This document shows, in pieces, positions 7,590-15,127 of a stretch of DNA of 15,601 nt. Source of the stretch: Phoronis ovalis (taxonomy: Eukaryota > Phoronida > Phoronidae); contig JAOXYB010027080.1 in assembly GCA_028565635.1 (NCBI GenBank), positions 1 through 15,601 of the forward strand, given 5' to 3'. Both the position numbers and the translations under genes were made by a program. Position 1 is the first letter of the stretch. Each line of letters starts with the position of its first letter. The notes below the pieces were generated by a model that was not told where the DNA came from, did not search any database, and saw only the letters and a list, made by a program, of their open reading frames with translations.

Positions 7590-8347
7590 TTGGTTACACT
7601 GTCCGCCTCGTGAAATTCATTGTTATCGAGATATCTCTAGAAGGGAATGTGATATATAATTCATTTGAAATTTAAACATTATGTTACATTCATAATGATA
7701 GACTTGCTCAAGTCCTTGTGAACATAAAAAAAAAAATTATGTTTAATTCTCTTTTTTATCTTTTACATCAGCGTTTTTAATTATCTCGAAAATTTTTTTT
7801 TTTTTTTACTATAATATATATGTTGGGTGCTTGCCGTCCACGCTACGGTCGAGAGTGCGAACTTTACAAGTCCCTGTGGACGGCTAACACTCAACATATA
7901 TATGATAGTAAAAAAAAAAAAATTTCGAGATAATTAAAAACACTAAAAACACATAAAAAAGAGAAATAAACATTAAATTTTTTTTATTTTTTTTTAAGTT
8001 CACAGGGACTTGAGCAACTCTATCATAATGACAATGAAGCCTATTGATTTTGTGGTCATTTGGAACCAATATGGCCGAGTGGCATCAACATCAAGCGCGT
8101 CAAATTTACTGTTAGTGGGATATCTTGCGAAGAGAACGTGATATCCACTTGATATTTAAATATTATATTACACTCATAGTGACAACGAAACCCATTGATT
8201 TTGGGGTCATTTGGAACGAAAATGGCTGACTGGTGTCCACGTCAACTGTCAAGTGCGTCAAATTCACTGTTAGTGGGATATTTCGACAATGGAATGTGAT
8301 ATCCATATGAAATTGAACATATTACACTGTTTGTAAGATATAATGGC
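7590..8347 (+). repeat. Tandem repeat family R2, ~156 bp units, one carrying a MITE
   Basis: Anchors of the type tcaaattcactgtt occur at 7611, 8100 and 8258. Subtracting the 324 bp insertion and its 9 bp duplication, the periods are 156 and 158. Each unit contains gatat(c/t)tc...gaatgtgatat, tgatatttaaatattatattacactcatagtgaca, and cccattgattttggggtcatttgga followed by aatggc(c/t)ga(c/g)tgg. The last motif is shared with R1. The array ends at the G tract near 8348. Confidence 0.85.
7699..8022. mobile_element. 324 bp Mutator-like MITE (long-TIR hairpin)
   Basis: The left end tagacttgctcaagtcc (7699) and the right end ggacttgagcaactcta (8022) are inverted copies with one mismatch, and pairing extends inward about 140 bases (aattatctcgaaa..., actat(a/c)atatatatgttg(g/a)gtg). 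The central loop is about 45-60 bases and includes a short gtcc(a/c)...gtggac stem. A 9-base duplication TCATAATGA flanks it exactly (7690-7698 and 8023-8031). A 9-base TSD with long TIRs is typical of Mutator-like elements. The next R2 unit (8173-8183, tcatagtgaca) shows the unoccupied site. T and A runs of 12-15 bases lie in the arms. No coding capacity. Confidence 0.9.
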
Positions 8348-8359
8348 GGGGGGGGGGGG
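8348..8359 (+). repeat. G12 homopolymer tract
   Basis: Twelve consecutive G after atggc mark the end of the R2 array. The tract could form intermolecular G-quadruplexes and is prone to length error in sequencing. Confidence 0.9.
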
Positions 8360-8879
8360 TTATTGTTTTTCACATTATTCCTGTAATATTAAAAGACTTT
8401 AGGTAACATGATTAACTATATTTTATTACTGCTTATAAGATGATACTTTAATACTTTGTTCACTGGCTGCAAAATTTTGGAAGAGTCGATATTCAAGGGT
8501 AACTGCTATGAGTACTATAGCGGGGTATCGCGAGCAATTTTTATGCCTTGTTTCCTAATTATGTTAACTATTTTGTGTTGTTGACGTTTTTTTTTTTGGT
8601 TATTCTTTCTTGTTAAGTGCGAGCAGCGAGCATTCCCGATTTTTAATTGCGAGCATTGTAACTTGGGAGCACCCAGTACCCCCCTCTGGTATACAATGAT
8701 GAAATTAAAATGACGAAATCTTTGAAATGCTTTGTTCATAAAATGCTGAAGAAGTTACTACCCTTAAACAAAGCAACAATAACTCATCACAAGCATATCC
8801 CAAACCTGTATTTATTTATGTCATTCTATGTTAAAATTGGAAATATTAAACTAAATAGAGGTTTTTGGCGAGATCAGTT
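8360..8879. other. Spacer without supported gene
   Basis: AT-rich sequence with a small direct repeat gcgagca(g/t)(c/t) near 8620-8655 and a pyrimidine run acccccctctgg near 8679. The 89-codon plus-strand ORF starting at 8710 has no recognisable domain and runs into the R3 repeat, so it is not annotated as a gene. Confidence 0.5.
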
Positions 8880-9193
8880 CGAAAGTTCATTGGTCCGAAA
8901 GTTCGATCACACTACTTTGCAACTTTCACTTAACTTCAACATAATCAATAAATCCAAGCCAAAGACAAGGGTGGGGTGAAAGGGAAATACCACCTTTCTA
9001 CAGCTTCTGTATTTAGCGTATTGCTTAAAGTCGAAGCATTTCGTTTAGCGTCATCTAAAATTGTCTGGATATAAAACTAAATTTAGTATTATTAGTACAC
9101 ATGTATATTTACATATTGTAGTGAAATTAAATTTTGTTACTTTTTGTATGGTATAGCGGATTCACTCTGCAAGTGTTTTCATATTCTTTGTAT
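8880..9193 (+). repeat. R3 composite repeat, copy 1, proximal part
   Basis: It aligns with 11795-12262: ggtccgaaagttc(g)atcacactac, cacttaacttcaacataatcaataaat, gtgaaagggaaataccacctttctacagct, gtcatctaaaattgtctggatata and tagtattattagtacacatgtatatttacatattgtag, then atagcggattcactct. Compared with copy 2 it lacks most of the 180 bp minus-strand exon: only the sequence next to the donor (about 8930-8947) and the pyrimidine tract remain, and the donor has mutated from GTAAGT to TTAAGT. Confidence 0.8.
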
Positions 9194-10033
9194 AGCAGAT
9201 TTTCAGCTGCTCATTAAATGTAAATAGTTGGCATGCTTGTGTATGTGTTAGCTAGGTGCTCCATAAACTCGATCATGTCCTTCTCATTAAACATCATTAT
9301 TATTTATCGTATTTCACGAATTTCGGGACAGATTCATACAAACGGCCTTGGACTTTTTAAAATTTGACAAATTTTTCAACTAGAAATTGCAGTAAATATT
9401 TTTATATCGGTAATTATATAAAATGAAATAGAAAGACCTAGTGTAAAATATATCCCTCTCTCATTACTTTCGGTAAACGGTATCTTCGAAGTACAAAAAT
9501 TCTTTGCAGACAGCCAGAGGATTTTTCAGCAGATTTTCAGCCGCTCATTAAATGTAAATAGTTGGCATGCTTGTGTATGTGTTAGGTGCTCCATAAACTC
9601 GATCGTGTCCTTCTCGTTAAACATCATTATTATTTATCGTATTTCACGAATTTCAGGACAGATTCATACAAACGGCCTTGGAGCTATAATCGGGGCTATA
9701 GTCTATAATTCGCATCTTCTGCTTAGCGGTCACTGATCGAAATATTGAATAATATTCCGTAATGTAGTACGTATATCAGTTCATTTCTGCTAGGATATAT
9801 AAAACTCTTAGATTTTATATATCCTATATTTCTGATACAATGTAATTTTTCAAGGAAGACTTTTTAAAATTTGACAAATTTTTCAACTAGAAATTGCAAT
9901 AAATATTTTTATATCGGTAATAATATAAAATGAAATAGAGAGACCTAGTGTAAAATATATCCCTCTCTCATTACTTTCGGAAAACGGAATCTTCGAAGTA
10001 CAAGAATTCTTTGCAGACAGCCAGAGGATTTTT
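9194..10033 (+). repeat. Tandem duplication within R3 (334 bp and 506 bp copies)
   Basis: Copy A 9194-9527 and copy B 9528-10033 start with agcagattttcagc(t/c)gctcattaaatgtaaatag and end with cagccagaggatttttc. The repeat AGCA is present at all three junctions (9194, 9528, 10034), indicating a microhomology-mediated duplication. Copy B holds an extra ~177 bases (about 9683-9859) between aacggccttgga and ctttttaaaatttgac that copy A lacks. The copies are otherwise nearly identical, so the event is fairly recent. Confidence 0.9.
9791..9826. repeat. Perfect 14 bp stem with 8-base loop
   Basis: TAGGATATATAAAA (9791-9804) is exactly complementary to TTTTATATATCCTA (9813-9826) around the loop ctcttaga. 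It lies inside the segment found only in the second copy of the R3 duplication. Confidence 0.75.
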
Positions 10034-10165
10034 CAGCAAAGCAACAATGTTTTGTAAAGACATGTAAATTAATTTTTGTCCATTTTTTGTTTCTTTTTTA
10101 ACCAAAAACTGTGTGTTATTGTTTTACCCCCTAACCCGGATAAAGCGGCAGAACATTATTTTTTA
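10034..10165 (+). repeat. R3 distal part, copy 1
   Basis: acatgtaaattaatttttgtcc, accaaaaactgtgtgttattgttttacc and cccggataaagcggca match 14217-14310 after the LINE tail. This places both loci in one repeat family and fixes the missing stretch in copy 2. Confidence 0.7.
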
Positions 10166-10740
10166 ACGTTGTTATTACTCATTCCAAATGAAAAACAGTG
10201 TTATCAAACAAAAACGAGTTAGAACTCTGAATACCTGACAATTAATAACCTGTGTTGCATGAAAAAGAAGTTGGACATACACGTAATTGATGAAAATAAA
10301 TAAAAAAGATTACAATCACAATGCGCTGTGAGAACTCTTTCTGAGCTGGTACATTTGCATTTTTTATTTCCATGAACTCTAATATCAACTGTTCTGTTTG
10401 CGGTCTTGCTATTATTATCTGGCTAAAAGAAGAACGTTCGCGATATTCAGAGTGCCACACAGGACTGCGAAAAAGAGACAGAAACATTACAACACTTATA
10501 TCACATGTTTAGATCAAATGCCGACGAGGCTCACGAAAGGGCAGTATCATGCCAGGCTTTAATTTATCATTTACGGCTTGTAAGTAGCCGAACTGTGATT
10601 TTAGACATCTCTAAAGATATCACATTTTAAATATTAATTTTGAACTTGTTTTGCGCTAATTATTTCCATAAAAGGGAAGAAAATAAAATGTGGGTATTCG
10701 TGCTTGTTAATAAAAATGCGTGAAAAGGGTGCCGTTTGAC
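10166..10740. other. Spacer with one weak minus-strand exon candidate
   Basis: On the minus strand a strong acceptor tttctgtctctttttcgcag ends at 10465, followed by an open frame from 10464 to at least 10300 encoding a segment rich in R, E, Q and S (SPVWHSEYRERSSFSQ...), with a possible GTATGT donor at 10280-10275. No protein family is recognised and the downstream half becomes hydrophobic and AT-driven. It is noted as a candidate only. Confidence 0.25.
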
Positions 10741-10831
10741 ACTTAGGTGAAGACCCTGCGTGGAACAGGCGTTCCGCGTTTATGGCAGCAAAACCGGCAA
10801 TTTTGGCCAAAAAGGGTATGGGTTTTAACCC

Positions 10832-10931
10832 TGGTCGTGCTTAGGGTCAATTTTTCACGCTTAGGGTACAACAGTTTACGGTATGTGGTCTTGCTTAGGG
10901 ATGTCTTTGCGTACCTAGTCTTGTTTAGGTC
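10832..10931 (+). repeat. Decayed minisatellite with ggtcttgcttaggg motif, first block
   Basis: ggtcgtgcttagggt at 10832, acgcttagggtac at 10857, ggtcttgcttaggg at 10887 and agtcttgtttaggt at 10917 are spaced 25-30 bases apart. The same motif resumes at 11293-11493. Confidence 0.65.
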
Positions 10932-11292
10932 TATCCCCGGTTCTTAATTAAGATACAAACATTTTTGTTTTAAACAGTTTTCCAGAATGGCAGATAGTGC
11001 CTTATTTGTTGCTCAGAATATTTCTTATCAAATTTATGAACAGAATTTATGAGTATGTTTAGTGTTGGTTTTTCACCTGTTTATACATTGTGATATAATT
11101 AATATACTGAACAAATTAACAGAGATTAGTTGTTTGTATTTTCAAGTTAAATTTTGTTTTTAATTTCTTGTGTGCAATCTTTTTTAGAAGCTAGTAAAAT
11201 GAAGCCTTTCTAGAATATTGAAAGTGAACCATTTTAGTATTTCAAACTGAACGATTGTTTTCATAAAAAAGGATAGTTTTATTCTTAAATTT
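10932..11292. other. Spacer between two blocks of the same minisatellite
   Basis: AT-rich sequence with no supported gene. A 21-codon ATG-to-stop frame at 10987-11052 is too short to support. The spacer may be an insertion between the two halves of the ggtcttg array, but no inverted ends or duplicated target were found. Confidence 0.4.
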
Positions 11293-11493
11293 AGTCCTGC
11301 AAATGTACCAGTTTCGACTTAGATCTTAGTTAGGGTACCATTTTTTATGACTTGGGTATAACATTTAGGCCAATAAATTTTGGTCTTGTAGAGGGTACTG
11401 TTTTGAAATGTATATAGTCTTGCAAAGGGTATCATTTTTTCAATTTCTGGTCTTGCGGAGGGTACCAATTTCAGCCATGGTCTTGTTTAGGGT
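11293..11493 (+). repeat. Decayed minisatellite, second block
   Basis: Copies of (g/a)gtcttg...agggtacca occur at about 11293, 11322, 11382, 11416, 11449 and 11479, about 30-35 bases apart in the last four. The unit is ggtcttg, three variable bases, then agggta(c/t)(c/t)a and a T-rich spacer. Confidence 0.7.
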
Positions 11494-11725
11494 CTGATTT
11501 TTGAACCTCCTAAACCACTTCTTTAGAGGTTATTTTAGGCTATTAACGAGCCTGATTACCCATACTTGAGTGCCCCCCCCCGGATAACGAACATAGCAAT
11601 TGAATTGTAGTAGCAGTAAACGAAGGAACATGCAGGTAAAATGTGTGCACGGTGAACTTAAAGTATAAATTCCGAGATATATTACGGGTTAGTTAGAGCA
11701 CCACGACATTCCCTGTAATGTATTT
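11494..11725. other. Spacer with a C9 tract
   Basis: A run of nine C at 11573-11581 within otherwise unremarkable sequence. No gene or repeat unit seen. Confidence 0.5.
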
Positions 11726-11820
11726 TCGGACCAACGAACCTTCGGACCAATGAACCTTCGGAATATAGACATAGAGGGGTCAGCTCGATAGTCCGAAGGT
11801 TCACTGGTCGAAAGTTCATC
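11726..11820. repeat. Inverted repeat of ~17 bp ggttc(a/g)(t/c)tggtccgaa units
   Basis: The left part (11726-11762) contains cgaaccttcggaccaa repeated twice. The right part (11791-11820) contains tccgaaggttcactggtcgaaagttcat in the opposite sense, separated by about 28 bases. Copy 1 of R3 keeps only the right-hand type (8879-8905). These repeats border R3 on its left side and could be its terminal structure. Confidence 0.7.
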
Positions 11821-12312
11821 GATCACACTACCTTGCACCTCTCACTTACCCTCAACATAATCAATAAATTCTCCAACCTATCACAAAAATCGGCAATAGA
11901 CATGAACCACGTGGCATAATACGCCGGATCGCGCTGTAAAAGCGGCGGCCTTTTTAAACCCCTGTTGAAAGCCCCGGATTGCAAACCACGATAGACATAG
12001 GGCAAATAACCGGACAAGGAATTAATATTCTGGCATAAGACAAAGGCAGGGATGGGATGAAAGGGAAATACCGCCTTTCTACAGCTCCTGTATTTTGCTT
12101 AAACTTAGAGCCGCAATTTCGTTTTGTGTCATCTAAAATTGTCTGGATATAAAGTTTAAGTTAGTATTATTAGTACACATGTATATTTACATATTGTAGC
12201 GAAATTAAATTTTGTTATTTTTTTTTATCATATAGCGAATTCACTCTTGCACGTCTTGTATAGCAGATATTCACCCACTCATTGAATGTAAATAGTCGGC
12301 ATGCTATAAAGT
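11795..12312 (+). repeat. R3 composite repeat, copy 2, proximal part
   Basis: Collinear with 8895-9240 at roughly 85% identity by eye, except for about 160 additional bases that make up a minus-strand exon (11850-12029). It ends at gtcggcatgctataaagtg, where LINE sequence begins. The corresponding point in copy 1 is near 9234. Confidence 0.8.
11850..12029 (-). CDS. 180 bp internal exon of unknown protein inside repeat R3
   Basis: On the minus strand a long pyrimidine tract (complement of about 12031-12075, reading tttccctttcatccc and cctgcctttgtcttatgccag) ends in AG at 12031-12030. The next 180 bases are open for exactly 60 codons and are followed at once by the consensus donor GTAAGT (11849-11844). 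Both boundaries are phase 0 if read in the open frame. The peptide starts NINSLSGYLPYVYRGLQSGA and ends DRLENLLIMLR, with a basic/proline block KRPPLLQRDPAYY in the middle. The G+C content is visibly higher than the surroundings. No family is recognised; it could be a transposon gene exon or a host exon captured by R3. The paralogous site at 8930-8965 has lost it. Its strand is opposite to the TATA-bearing side of R3. Confidence 0.5.
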
Positions 12313-14217
12313 GAGAACCAGACTGGATTCAGATCAAATTAGCGTACAAGTGATAATATTTTAACTTTAAAATCAATAATTAATCAATATTTCATTAAAA
12401 GGAAACAAGTATTTGCATGTTTTGTTGACTTTAAAAAAGCTTTTGATACGGTCTGGCTTTATGGTCTGTTATTTATGGTCTGTTATTTAAACTTCTACGC
12501 CATAAGGTTGGTCGGCAGTTCTACTTAGTTGTAAAGCATATGTATAAAAATACCGAACTGTGTGTACAGATAGATAGATATAACAGAACAAAGTCTTTCA
12601 CAGCAACAAAAGGAATAAAGCAGGATGATTGCCTTAGCCCATTACTTTTTAATTTATATATTGATGACATTAAAGATATATTTGACGTACAATGTAAACT
12701 TGTTTTAGTAGGATCTATACAAATTAATCACATGCTATATGTAGATGATTTAATTGTTACTTTTGTCAGAAAGAGCAGAGGGACTCCAGGCTTGTTTGGA
12801 TCGCCTAGGAACATAAACAAAGAAATGGAAACTTACAACTTTAAAAAGTCCCAAGTGATTGTGTTTAGGAAATTTGGAAGTTGCAAAACTTTACAGAGTA
12901 AATATGTTTTCTCAATATATAATACCAAAATGGAAATTGTCAAGCAGTATACCTACCTAGGAATAACATTCACAAACAATGGATCATTTAAAGTCAAGCC
13001 AAAGCTTAAAGTCAAAGGCACTTAAAGCAATATATACACTAAAGCAAACCTTAAAATCACAAGACATATGACGTCCTAAATTCCGTAAATTATATAGAAA
13101 ATTATTTGATACCATGGTCAAGCCAATTTTAAGCTATAACAGTCAAATATGGATTCAAGATGTTCATAATAAAATATTCAATCTTGAAAACGCTAACAAA
13201 CTTCCCTTTGAAATTGTTCACAACAAATTTTGCAAATACATAATGGGGTGCAGCAAATCGACCAGTAATCTGGCAATGAAGGCTGAACTTGGTCGATACC
13301 CAATGACAATTGAGTTCATAAAGGGTATGCCCAATTACTGGAGCAGAGTAGCTAAGTTATCTAACCATAGATTAGCTAAACAGGCTTACCTTCAAGAGGT
13401 AAAAAATAGCACCAATTTGATATTGTTAATAAGGAAGTGTCTTACCGACAATAATTTACGCATGGCTTGGGTCGCTGAAGAGTTAACTGAACATGAAATT
13501 AGTATTGTTCTAAGTGGAGTTAAGCAAGTCTATGACAAAGAATTCACTATTGAAATAAACAGGGAATACTCTAAACTTAGGACCTACAAACTATTTAAGA
13601 CAGAAATAAAACCTGAGTTGTATACATCATCAATACTTGTTAAATTTAAATATCGAATCCTGACAAAATTTATAGTCGGAAATCATGCATGATCTAGAGA
13701 TTGAACATGGCAGATGGGCTAAACCAAAAATCATAGGAAGTGAACGGTATTGTAAATTCTGTCACAATTTAATAGAGGATGAGGTACATTTTGTAACTAA
13801 ATGTTCAAAGTATGATATTCCAAGGAAAACTATGTATGACAACCTCAAAACCATTATTCCAAATATCTCTCACGTAGATGTAAAAGATGTTTTTTCTTTA
13901 CTCTTTACAAACACTAATTTATGGACCACTTCCGAATTATTTAGCGTGTTTCCTCGGTAAAGCATTTTCCATCCGTGCTATATTATTGAAAGCAGCAGCA
14001 GCATAAGTCTAACTTGTATATACTGTTTAACTGTACAAAGTAATACTCATGTACTTGTACATTATATTAGTTGCATTTAATAGTCTGTTTGTTATATTTG
14101 TTAGTTTGTAAAATAGATTGACAATGTAGATTTTGTTTAGTTGGTAATTTAATTTTGTAGAGACCATAAAGATGTAAGATTGTTCGTCAATAAATAAGTA
14201 AATAAAAATAAATAAAC
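12313..14217 (+). mobile_element. 5'-truncated, inactive LINE (non-LTR retrotransposon) with RT and C-terminal zinc motif
   Basis: The element begins within the RT domain (ENQTGFRSN, then a TAG at 12340, then RTSDNILTLKS), continues with FVDFKKAFDTVW at about 12421 (motif A with catalytic D), GIKQDDCLSPLLFNLYIDD at about 12612 (motif B region), LYVDD at 12735-12749 (catalytic motif C, V in place of the commoner A), then KKSQVIVF and YTYLGITFTNNGSF. After further frameshifts near 12990 and 13070 come MVKPILSYNSQIW at 13114 and a long C-terminal region to 13684, then a +1 shift at 13686-13690 and a C-x2-C-x8-H-x4-C motif (13751-13803). Lesions include one stop, a 14 bp duplication and several small indels, so no functional protein can be made. 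The clade (Tx1/L1-like, L2/CR1-like or other) is not resolved. Confidence 0.92.
14189..14217 (+). repeat. LINE 3' tail, degenerate (aaat)n
   Basis: caataaataagtaaataaaaataaataaa at the 3' end of the element is a simple-repeat tail of the kind seen at LINE ends. R3 sequence (acatg...) resumes directly after it. Confidence 0.8.
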
Positions 14218-14310
14218 ATGGGAATAAACTTTTGTCCGTTTTTTTTACCAAAAACTCAGTGTTAGTGTTTTACCGTTGTCGGTTCCCGGCCACTTTTGAT
14301 GTAGCGGCAT
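14218..14310 (+). repeat. R3 distal part, copy 2
   Basis: Matches 10056-10165 (cttttgtccgtttttt, accaaaaactcagtgttagtgttttacc, cccggcca...tagcggca). This is the right flank of the LINE insertion in R3 copy 2. Confidence 0.7.
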
Positions 14311-14316
14311 AAATGT

Positions 14317-14333
14317 ACACACACACACACACA
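14317..14333 (+). repeat. (AC)8 microsatellite
   Basis: An uninterrupted AC dinucleotide run follows the end of R3 copy 2. A short plus-strand ORF reads through it and is not a gene. Confidence 0.95.
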
Positions 14334-14347
14334 AGATGCTTTCATCC

Positions 14348-14440
14348 CGACAGGGTATATTTTTCATGTTTTTTTCATTTACGACAGGGTATATTTTTTG
14401 TGATCTTTATTTACCACAGGGCCAGGGTTTTTTACCCTGT
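14348..14440 (+). repeat. ~33 bp tandem repeat (cgacagggtatattttt) and C12 tract nearby
   Basis: Units start at 14348, 14382 and 14414 (the third is diverged: ccacagggccaggg). The third unit ends in a 6 bp stem CAGGGT / ACCCTG (14423-14428 and 14434-14439). A run of twelve C follows at 14474-14485. Confidence 0.75.
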
Positions 14441-14499
14441 GCTGCACACCCCTACCAGCTTTTCTGTCAAGTACCCCCCCCCCCCAGAGTCTATAGCTG

Positions 14500-14755
14500 C
14501 AGATAAAGTGCTGCCTGGACGATTTGAAGGTGGCTTTCAGAAGGCATAGGCTGTGTAGTATTTTTGAATGATCTAGTAAAGGGGGTCAACTGTTGCCTTT
14601 TGCAGTCATAAAGTTTTTGACCCAAATCATTTCTAATGTGGTTGACCATCGGCCATATTTGTCCAGTGATGGTACAGGTCATTATTGACATGCGCCTTGT
14701 AATTATCTCCAATATAGCAGACTGGCTGCTATATGTTGGTTCTTGTGATTGTATC
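14500..14755 (+). repeat. Diverged R1 family copy
   Basis: Shared blocks: gatttgaaggtggctttcagaaggcatagg (compare ggtggattcaggaaggccatagg at 7098), ggtacaggtcatt, and ctccaatatagcagactggctgctatatgttggttcttgtga (compare gcaatatggccgactggcagctacgtttgttcctgaga at 7342). Confidence 0.65.
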
Positions 14756-14912
14756 TTCCAGTTATAGTATGTCTATAGCTGCCGACAACGAATCTTTTTC
14801 TCCCAATTTATAATTTCACATAATTTCGCCTTTAGCTATTCCACAAAAAGTATTCCTAAACATTTAATTGGCTTTTCTTTAAATCTTATAAACATAATTT
14901 CTATTTTTGTAG

Positions 14913-15005
14913 GCCCCACCCATTATTCCATCACATTTAGATGTGTTCAGCTTTGAACCTGCCAATGAGGAAAACGCGTTAACGATCTATAGCATAATCG
15001 ATTGA
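14913..15005 (+). CDS. Candidate terminal exon of an unidentified gene
   Basis: An acceptor cataatttctatttttgtag ends at 14912 and a branch-point-like cctaaac lies about 60 bases upstream. The following sequence is open for 30 codons from its first base (APPIIPSHLDVFSFEPANEE, then NALTIYSIID) to TGA at 15003-15005. Its base composition is less AT-rich than the flanks. Overlapping AATAAA signals at 15118-15127 suit a short 3' UTR. No family is recognised. A 30-codon open stretch can arise by chance, and if spliced to the PGRMC-like gene in phase 1 it would stop after 14 residues, so an alternative PGRMC last exon is unlikely. Confidence 0.35.
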   Translation, partial: APPIIPSHLDVFSFEPANEENALTIYSIID

Positions 15006-15117
15006 TTTTATGTCTGATACTAATAGATTAGAATCTTCTGCATCTTGCACTACTCTTAGCTCATCATCTTTTATTTTGAAACCTTTAATATTTTTGAATC
15101 ATTACTTCACATCTTAC

Positions 15118-15127
15118 AATAAATAAA
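15118..15127 (+). promoter_or_regulatory. Overlapping AATAAA polyadenylation signals
   Basis: AATAAATAAA lies 113 bases after the TGA of the candidate terminal exon. In AT-rich DNA this motif is common, so its support depends on the exon. Confidence 0.3.

Noticed and set aside
7340-7675. 111-codon plus-strand ORF
   Set aside because: It crosses from the R1 satellite into R2 and shares no frame with other units of either family.
8710-8979. 89-codon plus-strand ORF
   Set aside because: No recognisable domain, and its last third runs into the R3 repeat, which is non-coding in this sense in copy 2.
10987-11052. 21-codon ATG-to-stop micro-ORF (MADSALFVAQNISYQ...) after an acceptor-like ttttccag
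   Set aside because: Too short, with no donor, homologue or upstream context to support it.
10832-11493. TTAGGG motifs suggesting interstitial telomere sequence
   Set aside because: The hexamer occurs once per ~30 bp unit within ggtcttgcttagggta and is never in direct tandem, so it is part of a different minisatellite.
815-14217. Endonuclease remnant and RT remnant as two halves of one LINE
   Set aside because: They are 11 kb apart with a host exon and several unrelated insertions between them, and the RT copy begins at a clear junction with R3.
14423-14439. CAGGGT-T5-ACCCTG stem as a bacterial-type terminator
   Set aside because: It arises from the third unit of a local tandem repeat in eukaryotic DNA, so a rho-independent terminator does not apply.
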